DNA from: Dryococelus australis
Lineage: Eukaryota; Arthropoda; Insecta; Phasmatodea; Phasmatidae
Assembly (NCBI GenBank): GCA_029891345.1
Contig: CM056994.1
Span: forward strand, 224,990,991-225,054,990
Length of the DNA stretch: 64,000 bases
Direction: 5' to 3'
The notes beneath the pieces were generated by a model. It was given only the letters and a program-made list of their open reading frames with translations. It was not told the origin of the DNA and did no database searches. The translations under genes were made by a program, and so were the position numbers. Each line of letters opens with the position of its first letter. Position 1 is the first letter of the stretch. Below, piece by piece: positions 1 through 11,879 of this stretch.

Positions 1-654
1 AGTTCTGCGAAGCTTGTGGCCGAGAGGGGGTTCATTCCCCATTTTTGGCTTCATTCGAAAGCAAATTGTTATAATTGTATCCCAGACAAGAATATTAGAC
101 ACATCACTCCTATCAAGGTGAATTGACCTATTGGCTTCACTCTTGAGTATTGTAATAAATGGTGGTTGGAACAAGAATGGCAGCTGCTGCTCCAATGCGT
201 GAATAAATAATCCTATACCAATCTCCCCTCCCAGCTCTGGTGAACCTACACGAATAAACCAATTGGTCGGATTTGATAATAAAGGTATTTTTACAAAAGG
301 AAAAATAAATTGAATGCGAAATTAAAAGATTTTTAATGAATTAATGAATTTTCTGAATTTTTTCTCGTTTACAATTCTATTGAGTTAGTATTTTAATGTG
401 AAATATGCATACTTCTTTGGTTTTAGCAGTTATATTTCATTTGAATTGCGCTTTATTTACCAATCACGTGTGTATTTTATTATGTGATACGAATCCAACA
501 TTTTATTTTTTGTGATACAATTGATAGTATTTTATGCTCACACGAACAAATGGTTTTGTAATATCTATGAATTGTAATTATATAACAAGCATTGAGATCA
601 TTAGTGTCCCATCTATTATTGTGTAATGATTCTGAATTATATTGCCAGGGAAAA
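1..654. other. gene-free AT-rich stretch
   Basis: I see no supportable gene here. The short open frames are AT-rich, start at random ATGs and show no recognisable domain. No clear repeat was found. Confidence 0.5.
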
Positions 655-845
655 TAACCCATGTCTTATCGGGAATCGAACCCAGCTTATATTATTCGGG
701 ATTCAAACCTAGAAACTAACTTGTAATATCCTAACAGAGATTAAATCTCAGAATCTATCTTTTAAGAACTATGCCTTATCCATGATTCGAACCCAGATCC
801 CCACATTGTTAACCAATTATGCTATGGAGGTTGGCGACGTAACAC
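655..845 (-). repeat. tRNA-derived SINE-like relic
   Basis: Read on the minus strand, this stretch carries a box-A-like element (TAGCATAATTGG) followed by a box-B-like element (GGGTTCGAATC), the internal promoter layout of tRNA-derived SINEs. Two further box-B-like words lie downstream at about 660-710. The distance between the boxes is shorter than in a real tRNA and no acceptor stem can be folded by eye, so this is not called a tRNA gene. Confidence 0.35.
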
Positions 846-1334
846 AACTACTTCTGTGTATTTGTGTTTTATTATAAATGTGTTAGTGGGCCGGGTCTAC
901 GTGAATGGGGAAGGACGGGAACATCATTGACGCTTTTAGTTCTACACTATTCTCGCTGCAGCAGAGTCTTGTCGGTGCAGCAGGAGAACAGTGCTGTGCT
1001 TTCAGTGACACAAAAAAATATTACTTCCTAAGTCACGGTTTAAAATGGTGTTCTCAGCTTGTCGGATAACTGGAAGTTTGGTGGCTATGGATAAAATTCT
1101 TATATCCCAGCTTTGCTCTTGTGTTGTTTACACGAACATTCTTGGAAATGAATACACTATTTCACAAGTGTGCTCACGTCCATTTATTTTTGTAATATCG
1201 TACAATATATTGAAATTTGTTAAGTGTTTTAGGGAATACTTCTTATTTTTGTATTGAGTAATATAATATTGGAAACATAACATTTTTAGTATATATTTGT
1301 CATTATTGAGGTGCAGGTGGCTTTGGTGAAAGGG

Positions 1335-1670
1335 GAGGGGGCGCATTTCTCTTGGCTTGCTCCTCGTGCGGGATGAATTGGGTGAGGGGGTGCACGCCTC
1401 TTGGCTTGCTCAGTGTGCATGATGTTCTGGGAGAGGGGGGAGCAAGGCATGGCCCCTCTGGCAGAGAAAGTCTGAACTACTCATTCTCCGTGTTTGCTCA
1501 TGTGGTGCAGAGAGGTCTCACATGCTATAGGGCTGACCTGGTTATGATTGGGGAGGGGAAGAGCAGATCTTGGTTTGTTTTCCACTGCACCTGTGCAGTT
1601 TGGATTTGGAGGGGTTGAACAGGGGAAGACGTGGAGTTGAGAGAGAGAGAGATGAAGAGACAGAGAGAGT
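1335..1670. repeat. GC-rich degenerate tandem repeat with GA tract
   Basis: Two adjacent units of about 49 bases (1335-1383 and 1384-1432) share a gagggggYgc start and the phrase ctcttggcttgctc. A purine-rich GA tract follows at about 1641-1670. An 88-codon open frame (1352-1618) spans the GC-rich part, but its translation has no domain and is probably a by-product of base composition. Confidence 0.45.
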
Positions 1671-2314
1671 CTGTTTTTATTTTTAAGGTGCTTGAAAGCC
1701 AGTAATGTGTTCTGTAGATATCATGTAGTAAAATTTATTTTGAACAATAGGTTTCACTCTCAGCCTTAAATGTAAAGCAGAAAAAATGGTTTTAACATGT
1801 CTTGTTAAGGCCTTATGTTAAACCTTGTTTATCATTATCCTATACAATTGGTATACAGCATTTCAGCCTTCTTGTCAACGATAGTATGACATTTTAAAAA
1901 CTGTTATTCATTCAGGCGTGAATTCGCCTCAGTATATTTTCTTGAAATTGCGATCGACCACAATTTTTTTTTACTTTAAAGATACAAATTGTTTTTTTTT
2001 CTGTTTAAGAACTATCAATTCACTTAATACTCTCATAGTATACATGATTCGTAGTGGGTAAAACTTCACTTATTTTAATATAATTTTGAAATTTTCACCA
2101 TTTGTTCACAGAAAACATACACTGATTTTTTCTCTGTTTATTAATCAGTCATTGGTTTTACGTAGGGAAAACAAAATATTTTTCTAAAAGCAAAATAATT
2201 GTACACAAATGCATTAATTTTTAACATATGTGTTTATTCAATAATTTGTACAAACAATTGTATCATGTTTTTTTTTAAACAATTTTTTCAAAATACACTT
2301 ATAAAATTATTTAC

Positions 2315-2521
2315 CTTTGAAATAGCAATGAGCAATACATTCAAAATCCAGCTAATATTTCACAAAATACAGGATGTCTAACAATATATACCCAAACATA
2401 GAACATATTTTGTTTCAAAATATATGACACATTAAAAATTATTTGGTTTGAAATACAAACAAGCAATACATTCAAAATAGATATAATATTTCACAAAATA
2501 CAGGATGTTTGAGAATATATA
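2315..2521. repeat. two-copy direct repeat, period about 130 bp
   Basis: The segment around 2315-2391 recurs at 2444-2521 with few changes; both contain gcaatacattcaaaat and cacaaaatacaggatgt. A shorter duplication of gatccaaaaatat follows at about 2567-2610. The surrounding 1.7-2.7 kb is AT-rich and otherwise shows nothing I can name. Confidence 0.6.
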
Positions 2522-2750
2522 CATTTTTTTTTAGCAACAAACAAACATACCCAGCTAAACTTACACAAGATGATCCAAAAATATTTCAACACAAGGTGAT
2601 CCAAAAATACTTTCACAAAAATAAGTATAGGCTCTTACAAATGTTATAAGATATTTGCAACTTCAATAAACAATGTTTTCAGACATTTTAATGGAATTGG
2701 ATCCAGATCTCCTTGTTAAAGACTACTTTTGAGGGGAGAACATTCTGGTT

Positions 2751-3110
2751 TTATTCTGCCTGTTTGAATATACACTTTTTATATTTGGGGGAGTATAACA
2801 CAATGCTTTCAACCAAGTTTAGGTATGTTTCAACATAATGTGAATGTACATCTTCGATGCTACATGAAAGAGGTGTCGTCGCGGCCATATGATAAACAGG
2901 AAATTTTGTCGCATCACTACATTGAATTAATTCGTGGTTTTTTTCATCCACCAGAGGGAAATAAATTACCTTAAAATGGAACATAGATTCACAGCACTCT
3001 ATAAATTCCCAAACAATTGTGGAGCACCACAACATAAATGCTACATTAGACTTGCCTGGTTTCACGGTAACATAGGGATTTACAGGTTGAAAGTACGTCA
3101 TGTTACACAT
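2751..3110 (-). CDS. unrecognised 119-aa ORF of the 2.7-6.2 kb minus-strand cluster
   Basis: The open frame encodes 119 residues with seven cysteines (C2, C29, C39, C40, C64, C83, C113), aromatic and hydrophobic stretches, but no signal peptide and no domain that I recognise. It begins MCN, as do the Cys-rich ORFs at 4096-4503 and inside 5003-5260, and lies on the same strand downstream of them, so it may be a diverged or terminal exon of the same family. No convincing residue-by-residue alignment could be made beyond the start, so membership is inference. The frame may also be fortuitous. Confidence 0.3.
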   Translation of the reverse strand: MCNMTYFQPVNPYVTVKPGKSNVAFMLWCSTIVWEFIECCESMFHFKVIYFPLVDEKNHELIQCSDATKFPVYHMAATTPLSCSIEDVHSHYVETYLNLVESIVLYSPKYKKCIFKQAE

Positions 3111-4095
3111 GTGCTATCCAACATGCAATTGAGAATGTTTATTAGGGAATAATATATGTATATTGATAAATTGATTCTCAAAATTTGCAAGTTGAAATGT
3201 GTTTTAGGGCTGAAATATAATTTTGCTAGTATTATTGATCGATATATGTAACACATTGATGAAACACACCCAGTACATACTAAGTTACCATACTCTTCCT
3301 TATTGTATATAATTATATGAATAATATTATCACATTCTTCATAACACTGAAATGGTAAAACATGATCTGTATTATAAATTAGATGTTTCAAAATCTATTC
3401 TTCCTCGCAATATGACATTACAATATATTTACCCATAAGCTTACAGACCCTGTATGGTCGGGACTGGTTTACAAGACATTTTGAACTGTTACAATTAGTT
3501 AAACTGGAATCAAAACTAACTGGGTCATAAAATGTTAAAAAACCAATCCAATATAAACATTTGAAATGAATATCTGACTGTGAATATGCTTTCTATTAGT
3601 TATAGAATGCAATATATTTTTAATAAATCTATAATTACAAGTAGGAGAGGATGTTATTCTGATTTGGCAACTTCACAAGCGTATATATTGCACACTGAGA
3701 GTATAACTAGCCCACCTTACTCGAAAATGAAGTTGTGGATATCCCTGTCACACATTTCCTTACAATCAATTGTAGTTCCCTGAGGAGGTCTGGTGAGTTG
3801 GTATGCAATTACCCTGTTGCTGCGCTCTTCCTCCAATTCTTTGGTAAGGCTGGCTGACATCAAATTATCAAATGCAGATGGAAGTTCACTGTTTGGTCTG
3901 GAGATACCTCACAGAACAATCATTGATGCTAAGCCTTCGCCAACGCGAGTGCTGAAGTGGAATTGTAAATGTAGCACCAGTGTTCGATATTGTTACACAC
4001 TTGAACTTGTAGAATGCCGTCATATGGCTTAAATAATAATCTTCTATAGCTTACTTGCAGGACTTTGTAGGCGACTGTTGGGTTAAAGATGTTAG

Positions 4096-4601
4096 TCATG
4101 ACTGGCACTTTAATATTAAACCTTCTCCTTTATATAGTCTGTAATTTAAGTGTTCTTGCTTAACAAATTGCTGCATTGCCACATGCCACAGGGCGACTTT
4201 TAATTCTTGATTACCTATATGCATTACATGCTCCTTGTTCTCACAATGTTCTGTCCACACTATAGGTGCAGAACAGCAACATCCCTTCTGCATGAAGTAT
4301 TCATTTTTCTTGTGGGATATACATTTCATTATGGATTTAGAAAAGGCTTCAAATGTTAGTTGACTCACATTACAAGGTAGCTGGCTGTCAGGTCGCATAT
4401 CATACAAAGGACAATATTTTTCGCCCATAACAAATGTCATAAATTTAAAAGTTTCTGTTGGATTAATTAACGAGCAACACCAGTTTTTATCTCCATTGCA
4501 CATTTAATTTCAGGTGGACCATCTTCTTCATGATGAAACCACACTCGCCTGTCACCTGGAGTAGCACTAATGTATTGAAGTGTTGAGTCGAATGTCTCCA
4601 T
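4096..4601 (-). pseudogene. Cys-rich family, copy 1, frameshifted
   Basis: Reading on minus from the ATG at 4601 gives METFDSTLQY followed by TPGDRRVWF. The frame then slips by one near 4505 into a 135-residue frame beginning MCNGDKNW and containing CPLYDMRPDSQLP, a CCC cluster and IVWTEHCENKEH. The copy at 4805-5260 repeats the same order of motifs. The family is unknown to me. It is Cys-rich, has no obvious membrane segment in this part and no recognised catalytic motif. Shared motifs interrupted at different points indicate two decayed paralogues rather than random ORFs. It could be a virus-like or transposon gene, or a host family; the sequence does not decide. Confidence 0.5.
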
Positions 4602-4804
4602 CGTAACTGATGTGCTGATTCTTTATATTTGTTCCTTTTATATATATTTTTTTTCACCAAAGAATTATTGTTTTTCAAAGAATAAATGTTTTCGACACCT
4701 TACTGGGAGTTTACTGAGGGGGAAGGTTTAAACATCATCATCTTGGTATCTTCCTAATTTCAGCTTGATTAAATCAAACTTACAGACACAAACGATACTC
4801 TGCC

Positions 4805-5260
4805 CTATATCACAGTCCACATACCACAAGGTGATATGTTAACGCTGCTACTTCCTTGCATTTGCATGGTGTGTTGTTTGTTATTACATGTTTCAGTCCA
4901 TATGGTGGGGCTGTCTTAAAACTCTCTACTGAGTTTATATTTAATTTGTCTAAAACCAGTCTCTTTCGTAATTTCTTTTCTTCTGTTTTTAAAACATAGA
5001 TTCTAAGACAAAGAAGGCAGTTCGCTATCAGGTCGCATGTTAAACAAGGGACAGTCATCATGCTCATAACACAATACTGATTCTGTGTATTTATTTCCTT
5101 CGAAGGATTGCGCATAGTTCCAATGTTCATCTCCATTACACATCTGAAATTGGGAGTGTATGTTCTTTAGAGATGTGAACCATACTCGCCTGTAACCTGG
5201 AGTAATACTGGAGTAAGTCTGCTCTGAATTGAATGACTCCATTTGAAGGTTTTTACACAA
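4805..5260 (-). pseudogene. Cys-rich family, copy 2, frameshifted
   Basis: From the minus strand this gives MESFNSEQTY, TPGYRRVWF, MCNGDEHW and CPLFNMRPDSELP, matching copy 1 (4096-4601) motif for motif. After a stop near 5003 the homology resumes in other frames: a PTIWTETCNNKQH stretch near 4900 corresponds to IVWTEHCENKEH of copy 1. A pyrimidine-AG (tttcag) directly precedes the MCNGD codons at about 5145 and could be a splice acceptor, although the frame is open through it. The two copies lie head to tail about 200 bases apart, so a tandem duplication is the simple explanation. Function unknown. Confidence 0.5.
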
Positions 5261-5300
5261 GTCTGGACCTATAACAGATCAAATTTCTAAATTATTGTCT

Positions 5301-5776
5301 TTACACGTAAGTAGGATGCTGGTACAAATATTCTCTTATAGTTTCACTTTTGCATTGGGAACAGAACATTTTTTTATCACAATGATTAGTATTGTAATGT
5401 TTTACTAGCGAATTAATGCTTGAACAGTCATGATAACTTCTGATGTTGACAATTTCTATATTAGTCTGACTTTTTAAAATATCTTTCTGCATATTTCCTA
5501 ACACATTCACAGGGTAGTCCTCAAGCAGCACCTCGTTCACGTAGTGAAAATTGCTATCATATGCTATATCTCCAGAGTCTCATTTAAACCATGTACTTCA
5601 CAAATTTAATGTTGGAAACTCATTTTCAATTCCTGATTTAAGGTAAACCAAGGTTTCCGAGCTTTGAAAGACAACACTTTTGGATCATTTTCGTCAGTTG
5701 CATAAGAAATTGCGAGTTCTTTAATTATAAAAGAATTGTCTTGATAAAATTCGAAACCGTCCGCAAAACACATCAT
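5301..5776 (-). pseudogene. small insect/virus-like family (FxPPxxW...WL...WxxGxIPY), broken copy
   Basis: The minus strand encodes MMCFADGFEFYQDNS then KELAISYATD in one frame from 5776. After a break it continues with SGDIAYD, then VNVLGNMQKD, ending in a C/H-rich tail (YHDCSS ... HYNTNHCDKKMFC). The order (KE-x-A-I-x-Y, a small-G-D-I-x-Y, a V-x-GN-x-QK segment, then Cys/His) resembles the better kept N-terminal part at 20699-20983. I recognise the pattern as a roughly 200-residue family common in insect genomes and usually left uncharacterised, but I cannot give it a name or activity. At least one frameshift and a stop break it. Confidence 0.5.
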
Positions 5777-5825
5777 TATACTAACTACAAGTTAGAATCA
5801 GAGAATTTTAAAAGTATATTTTGGT

Positions 5826-6200
5826 TTACAAAATCTCAGATCTTGCTAAAACAGGATAATTAGCAAGTTGCATAACATTTTTCCAACTTTCCATTATGCA
5901 CTCCCTCCTCAAATGGAGTGTGTTAGGCTGATTAAAGATAGCTGATGTACCATACAGACAATCTTCATCACAAGGCAAATACGAGATTACATCTCCGTTG
6001 CCTCGTAAGTCCTCTGAGAGGAACAGATACAAATGTTGAATTTCATGTCCTGCAAATGTTAGAAGAAATTCTTTAGGTAGCAACAAGAGAATTTCAATGT
6101 CTAAGCTTAAAAGCGTCTTGGTTTGACCATATGATAAAATGGCATTAAACACTGTAACACATTCTTCATCATAATTTTGGCAGCAATGCCCGACGTGCAT
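5826..6200 (-). CDS. unrecognised 124-aa ORF at the head of the minus-strand cluster
   Basis: The frame starts MHVGHCCQNYDEEC and holds Cys pairs, an acidic LPCDEDCLYG segment and an LLLLPKEFLL stretch. No known domain is evident. It lies just upstream (in minus orientation) of the broken family copy at 5301-5776, with the Cys-rich paralogues beyond it, so all could be parts of one degraded element or gene cluster. There is no signal peptide or membrane span. A fortuitous frame cannot be excluded. Confidence 0.33.
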   Translation of the reverse strand: MHVGHCCQNYDEECVTVFNAILSYGQTKTLLSLDIEILLLLPKEFLLTFAGHEIQHLYLFLSEDLRGNGDVISYLPCDEDCLYGTSAIFNQPNTLHLRRECIMESWKNVMQLANYPVLARSEIL

Positions 6201-6239
6201 ATTACGTGTTGTTGAATCTTATAGACTGCTGAATGTATC

Positions 6240-6332
6240 AGAGAGGTCTGTTAATGTGCACCTCTCTGTGAAATCTGTAGTATGTCTCAATGAGATCTGT
6301 ACTACATCTCAGTGAAATCTGTTGATGTAAAC
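6240..6332. repeat. short degenerate tandem repeat (about 22-28 bp unit)
   Basis: Four imperfect units begin with atctgt or gtctgt and end near ctcagtgaaa or ctctgtgaaa. This is a minisatellite-like patch just upstream of the minus-strand ORF cluster. No coding or RNA feature is seen in it. Confidence 0.5.
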
Positions 6333-9300
6333 CATCCCGGCGGTACACTCCCGACACGATCTGACTTCGACAACTGCTGGCTCAAGACTGGAAGAAAAAT
6401 TAATTTATTGCTCTTTATATACTATACAAATTCAAAATGGCCACGGTTTTGCACTAAAATCATTTGAAATTGGACATTTTCGAAAAATGATTGAAATATT
6501 GCTGTTTTTGCTATTTTTAAAATTAATTTCATGCTGATATCGCAGTATTTATGTACATTTGTCCAGAATATACAAATTTCTGATATATTTGGGTGGTCGT
6601 AATTGTAAAATAAACTTAATACAGACACAATTAGTGGTTCATAGGGAAAAAAATATATACATTAGTTTCCAAATATCCTGTCGGGGTTTAAATATTGGTC
6701 TTTACTACTCCGATATGAATTCCTATCGGTTTAATTTTCATTGTAAATGCAGTAATATTCGTTAAATATATACATTTCTGGTATAAATGTTAGTTGGTTG
6801 TATTTGTAAATAAACATCTTAGTTATGAAGAGTGGTTTAGTTTTGTAGAGAAATGTGTTTACAGTATATATATGTATATATATATATATACACGCACGTA
6901 CATTTAAGAATTTTAACTAGCAACATTTTTGGATAGCAAAAATATTTTTTAAAGAGTGGAAAACTGATTTTTCACATGTTAAGTTTTGTTCATTGAACAA
7001 CGAAATATTTACATTGCAATTCGGAATTATATCAAATCAGTTTGCTTCGGTAAAAGTTCCCTGAGTTGTTGAAGGAGTATATGTGGTTTGATGGGGGACG
7101 TAAAATTTTCCTCACTGCGGTAAGCTTGCTTGGGTAGGTGAGTTTTACTGCTTGGGAGACCTGCTTCCCATGGGGCAGGTAACTGCAGGCCGTGCATCGC
7201 CCTCCACACCTGTCTCAACGTGAGAGATTGCAGGTCACTCTTTGTGAGTGAGGGCATTAAGCTGGGGAGATGGTGTGAGGAGCACTGTCAGATGAGATGA
7301 ATGGAGAGGTTTTGTCGGGCGTGCGGCATGACTTGATGGAGCTATGAGTCCTTGTTGGCGGTCGGGGATGTGGGGGAAAGCATAACTCTCGGGACAGCAT
7401 TAAGCGGAGTCGAAAGACTGCACTGGGGAAGGGGGTGGGATGTTAGAAGACAGGCTCCGAAACTTTCCCCCTTCTTCCCAGCATTGTCTCTGCGTAGCTT
7501 GGAGCAGAATAATGTATTGTATTATCCGCAGTGAAGCGTGACAGGAACTTGGAGTGAAACAGCGAAATGGGTGGTCTCGACCATCGTGAGAGCTTCCTCC
7601 GATTTCTTTGACTGTGCATGTGGCTGGAGAAATTTTTTTGGTTTCCAATAGCCAGGCTTTGGTCAGCCTTCCCCTAGTGAGCGAACACATCTCGCATTTA
7701 CACTGTTTGAGATATTTGTTTCGCGAAACTATTGTTTATAACAGGGCTGCTTATACTATTATTGGGGAATATTACGTGCCTTGAAACATATACAGAGTTG
7801 TATATATTATTCAGTTTTATGATAACTTTTTATGTTATTTGTGTCACATATAAGTAGCCATTATGATAAAAGTACATATGTTTATTTCAACTTGGTGATG
7901 AAAGCAAAGTGATTTTCTTGGATATTTATGTTAGGAGAAAAAATTTGCATGCAGTTTAAATAATCAATCAGATCGTCTGGTTTCTGTTGCATGTTTTCAG
8001 AGCCGATGAGGGTGACTTACTCTGTTCGGGGAGTTGTAATTTTATTGTGTTAGCTGGGCATTTCGTTAAATTTAATTTGTTCGATTCGGTAATCGCATGA
8101 ATACGTGTCTGTAGATTCAATGTCACATGGTTAAAATGAAGATAAGTTACTTTGCTAAGGAAAACTGTTTCAATGAATTGTCAAAATCGGTTAAACGAAT
8201 TTTTTTCATGTCTTTTGGTTAAGGATTCGTACCTATTTCATTTGCTTTGCCGAAATTGTTCGTTACTTTTATGCTATTCGAGAAGTGATTAAAGTAATTC
8301 GTTCGGTAACCTATTTAATTGTCTCTTTTCATTAAAAAATATTTACTTTGTCGAAAAGAAAACATTTCTCCCATTTCTAAATTAGTTAAATACCCAGTAT
8401 GCCTCCAGACCTGGCCGTGTAGCCCTCCCCACATATCAGACACAAGCAAAAAATATGAAAAAGTCGATTATACCGCTCTTACATCAACATTAACTCCTAT
8501 ATAAACAATTACAATCTGCTCCTTTGGTCAGTTGGCTCCAGCAAGTCACACAGAACATATCGATGCTTCTCCACCAATATGATCCTCTATGACATGAATA
8601 AATTAATAAACATTCTTTGATATCAAACAACTCCACAGAATTAAAAAATAGATATCAAAGCATATTTAATCAATTGATTAATCCAATTAGTTAATGTAAT
8701 TATTCCGCCAATTAATCTTATTAGTATTCAATTACTCAAACAATTAATTAATCTAATTTGCATATAGTGATTTTACACTTAGTCCACCTTTGCTTCAAAT
8801 GCGACTCAGGCGACTCTTGCTTGGTGTCCCAGGAGCCTGTCGCTCGCTCTACTGTTCTTACTTCTAGTATTCAGACGAGATTTTGATATACCCGAGAAGT
8901 GAGGCGAGGTGATACAAGTGCTGGGGGAAGAAGCTGATTGTTGGTGTGCTGATTTTAATGCAAGATCAGCCTTATTGTACGCGGTTAGAGACAAGGATAT
9001 ATTTTCAAAGAATGATGAATAAAAAGTTTCGTCAACTAAAAATACATTAATAAATGCGTGCCTTACCGAATGGTAAGTCGACTACTTCTATCGCGTGTTG
9101 AGTTGTAGTGTCCATCCTATTTGTTTAAACTGCGCCATCTCACGTCCAAATATATTTTTCACATCCGCCAGGGAAACGCCGTTGTTCATTACTCCGTGCC
9201 ATCACATGAATTAAGTATCCAAATACGGATAATTTTCACTAAAAAGTTTGAAGACTGAAATTTAGAAATAAATGTTTCCCTGGTTACCAATAAAGTAAAT

Positions 9301-10184
9301 AAGGAAACATATTAGCCTAAGTGATTAATTGTTATTGAATTGTTATATTAGATGTTTGTGAACAACAGTAGCTTCAGGCAAAATAGTCTCTGAGCGAGTA
9401 CAGAAAAAAAAGTTCTTAATTAAAATTTTGGGGCGATCAAAGTGGAAGGTAGTGATTTCGAGTTCCTACGTGGGCATGGTCGTTGGCGCCTTTCTCGTTC
9501 CCTAAATTGAAGCCTCTTCTGACTTGAGTTATCTTGCTGTTCTGTTGCTACTGGGGTTCTTTTTGGAACTTCACTGCATTGGAGGATTTTTAACTCCCCA
9601 GCTCTCACAATGGTACGTCGTCGTTTTTAATTTTCACAAGCTTTTATTTAACTTGACTTGTTTGTATTTACAGTGGGTGTCTGTGAGATGTCTGTCCGGC
9701 GCCCACCGAATAACTAGCAATCACGATGTAATTTTGGTGGATAAGTTGTCGATTAGGTTACTAATGGCGTGTAGAGTTTTAGTGCCGGAGAAGTCCTCAT
9801 TTACACATGGTTGTGTGGGTAAAAGACCATCCAAACTTTGAAACAAACACAAGAAGGAATTCCAATGATCGACCCTGTGTGTGTATGTGAAAAACATTTG
9901 AAAATTCAATTCTGCGTGAGCTCGTATTGAACTGTCAAATACATCGATACACACGCACGTGTAAGTTTAATAATGAATATTCAGCATGCCGGTTCAACTT
10001 CTCGTGAAGAGTTACTGAAACTCGCCTGATCGCAAGCGATACTGATGACGGACGAGTCTGTGAATGTATAAATATAGTATACCTATATGATAAAAAAAAT
10101 ACGTGAGACCAAAAAGTGAAAATCAAATTAGCAAATCCATATAAAACCAAGTATTTATAAATGAACTAAAAACATAAAAAATAT
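6333..10184. other. long gene-poor stretch
   Basis: Several short ORFs occur on both strands, but none shows a domain, a shared family or convincing splice borders. The 7.0-7.7 kb part is somewhat richer in G and C. A short TA run lies near 6866-6896. I support no gene here. Confidence 0.45.
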
Positions 10185-10566
10185 TTATAGGCGTAGTTAC
10201 AGAATTTGTAGAACTTTTAAGACGTGGTCAACAGCCATAATCAACTTTACTACAAATTTGTATTTTGTATAAATTTATATTTAGTATATAAAATTTTGGC
10301 GCGAATAGTTACGAGCCTTACGCAATATATGTGCTTACTACGCTTACGCAAATGAGGTATAGGTTCTATATTACAAATAGTAAAGAGACTTGCGTAAGAT
10401 ATGCGATTACTACACTTACTCAAATGAGGTATACGTTCTATTTTGCGCCAAGCTTATATATAATAAATATAAATTGATATAAATATTTTAATTTCTAGTG
10501 AAGTTTATTACGGCTGTTCGACTCCGTCTTAAAGTTCTACTAATTCAGTAGCTACTCCTATAATTA
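10185..10566. mobile_element. foldback MITE with about 110-bp terminal inverted repeats
   Basis: The left arm (from about 10185, containing gtagaacttttaagacg and caacagcc) is the imperfect reverse complement of the right arm (to about 10566, containing ggctgttcgac and gtcttaaagttctac). The complementarity continues inward to ttggcgc / gcgccaa. Between the arms are two copies of an approximately 71-base unit (10314-10374 and 10385-10446) with acttacKcaaatgaggtata. It has no coding capacity. The long arms and small loop are those of a foldback element or MITE. Confidence 0.7.
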
Positions 10567-11384
10567 TTATATGTGATTTTTTTTTAGTGAGACCACTGTT
10601 CGCCCTGCCTCAAATGTGTTTTTTGTTTTATTTGATGGGACTGATTTCTTATCCATACTGTTGGCCACCGTTCATGTCAGGTGGGTTGATAGTTATCGCC
10701 TATATATAAAAAGTGCTGCTCTAGGCGAGGAGTATCACTGTTGTTGGGACATGTTTCTCGGTGTTGCTAAACAGTCTTAACTCTAAGGATGATACGTTAT
10801 CTGCTAAATACTTGAATAACAGTATTTTCTGCTCCCATTTGCATTAATATAACGGTTATTTGTTTGTTAATTGGAACTTACAGTTTTTTTAATTCCACAT
10901 ATCATTATACTTATTTCATAGAATGAATTAAACCGGAGCGAAAATATGTATTTCGGTAATGTCTCGTAGAAACTGCTCATTCGGGGAATGTTACTCGAGT
11001 ACACTTATATTATCTTTACATTAAATGTTTTTTTACGCACTCATGCATGAACTGTACTTCTTGCGATGAATATAATAGGGGTTTCAGGACAAGTAATATC
11101 AAAAGGCGTAAACCAATATAGACGTTTAACTGTTGCGTGATAAATGTGTTTAATTTCTTTACTGTACGTCCAGCACACAAATTCCTTTACAATGTATTCC
11201 TTGTTTATATGCCGGAAGGACAGATTGCCAGAGGGTCAAAAGTAGAAATTAGGCAGTGCTTCAAAAACGTTGGATGTAAACACAAATAGACTATGGACTG
11301 ACAGCGACGAATATGTCTTGGTCTTCCCATCTGAAGCTATTGGCTTTAGGCGTGTTAGTTTTAAAAACGGTCAAGGTAGTAGTT

Positions 11385-11590
11385 TACATATGCCGGTTTT
11401 CATGCAGAATTTCAGGAGTAGGATCCGGGATCCGTCTCTCATTTAGGTAGGCGCAGGCGGTGGCCATGTTGGTCGGTGCAGCCCGCTGTCTTTGCTGGCA
11501 TCACAGCCAGGGCTCGATGCCATGTTGGATGTTCTTCTCCCCAACATCCCTAGAAATTATATTTGTAAAAATAATTTAAATAAAAACGTT
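11385..11590 (-). repeat. dispersed repeat, copy 1
   Basis: The reverse complement of this stretch matches 24735-24935 over roughly 200 bases, sharing taatttctaggga, catcgagccctg, ggatcctactcct and aaaaccggcata. Both copies lie in AT-rich flanks. No coding sequence is evident. It is probably a non-autonomous transposon or a fragment of a longer interspersed element. Confidence 0.65.
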
Positions 11591-11879
11591 TTATAAAACA
11601 CTCATACAAATGAAAAAGTAGCGGCCCGCCACCTTAGATTTTTAGTAATTATAGATCGTATCAGCTTAGAGTGTCGTTGCAGATAATAATTAGATTTTTC
11701 TACTTGTTTCACGTAATTAAAAAAATGCAGTCAATTAACGTTGTCTAGAAATGATTTTAATAAAATTCGAATAATTTTGGCCTGCCAATTTTGATTTATA
11801 TTTGTTTTCCTAGAAAAAAAAAAACAAATGAGTTTTACTTTGGTGCGACTGTATAAAAGTTTTTTTTTCAGACTGGAAA

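Noticed and set aside
770..845. Possible tRNA gene on minus
   Set aside because: Box A and box B are too close together and no acceptor or anticodon stem can be paired; treated as a SINE-like relic.
1352..1618. 88-codon Cys/Gly-rich ORF
   Set aside because: It runs through a GC-rich tandem repeat and does not show a domain.
2751..6200. Idea that the Cys-rich cluster encodes baculovirus-type oral infectivity factors
   Set aside because: The Cys-rich look and the cluster layout suggested it, but no diagnostic motif could be pointed to; left as unrecognised.
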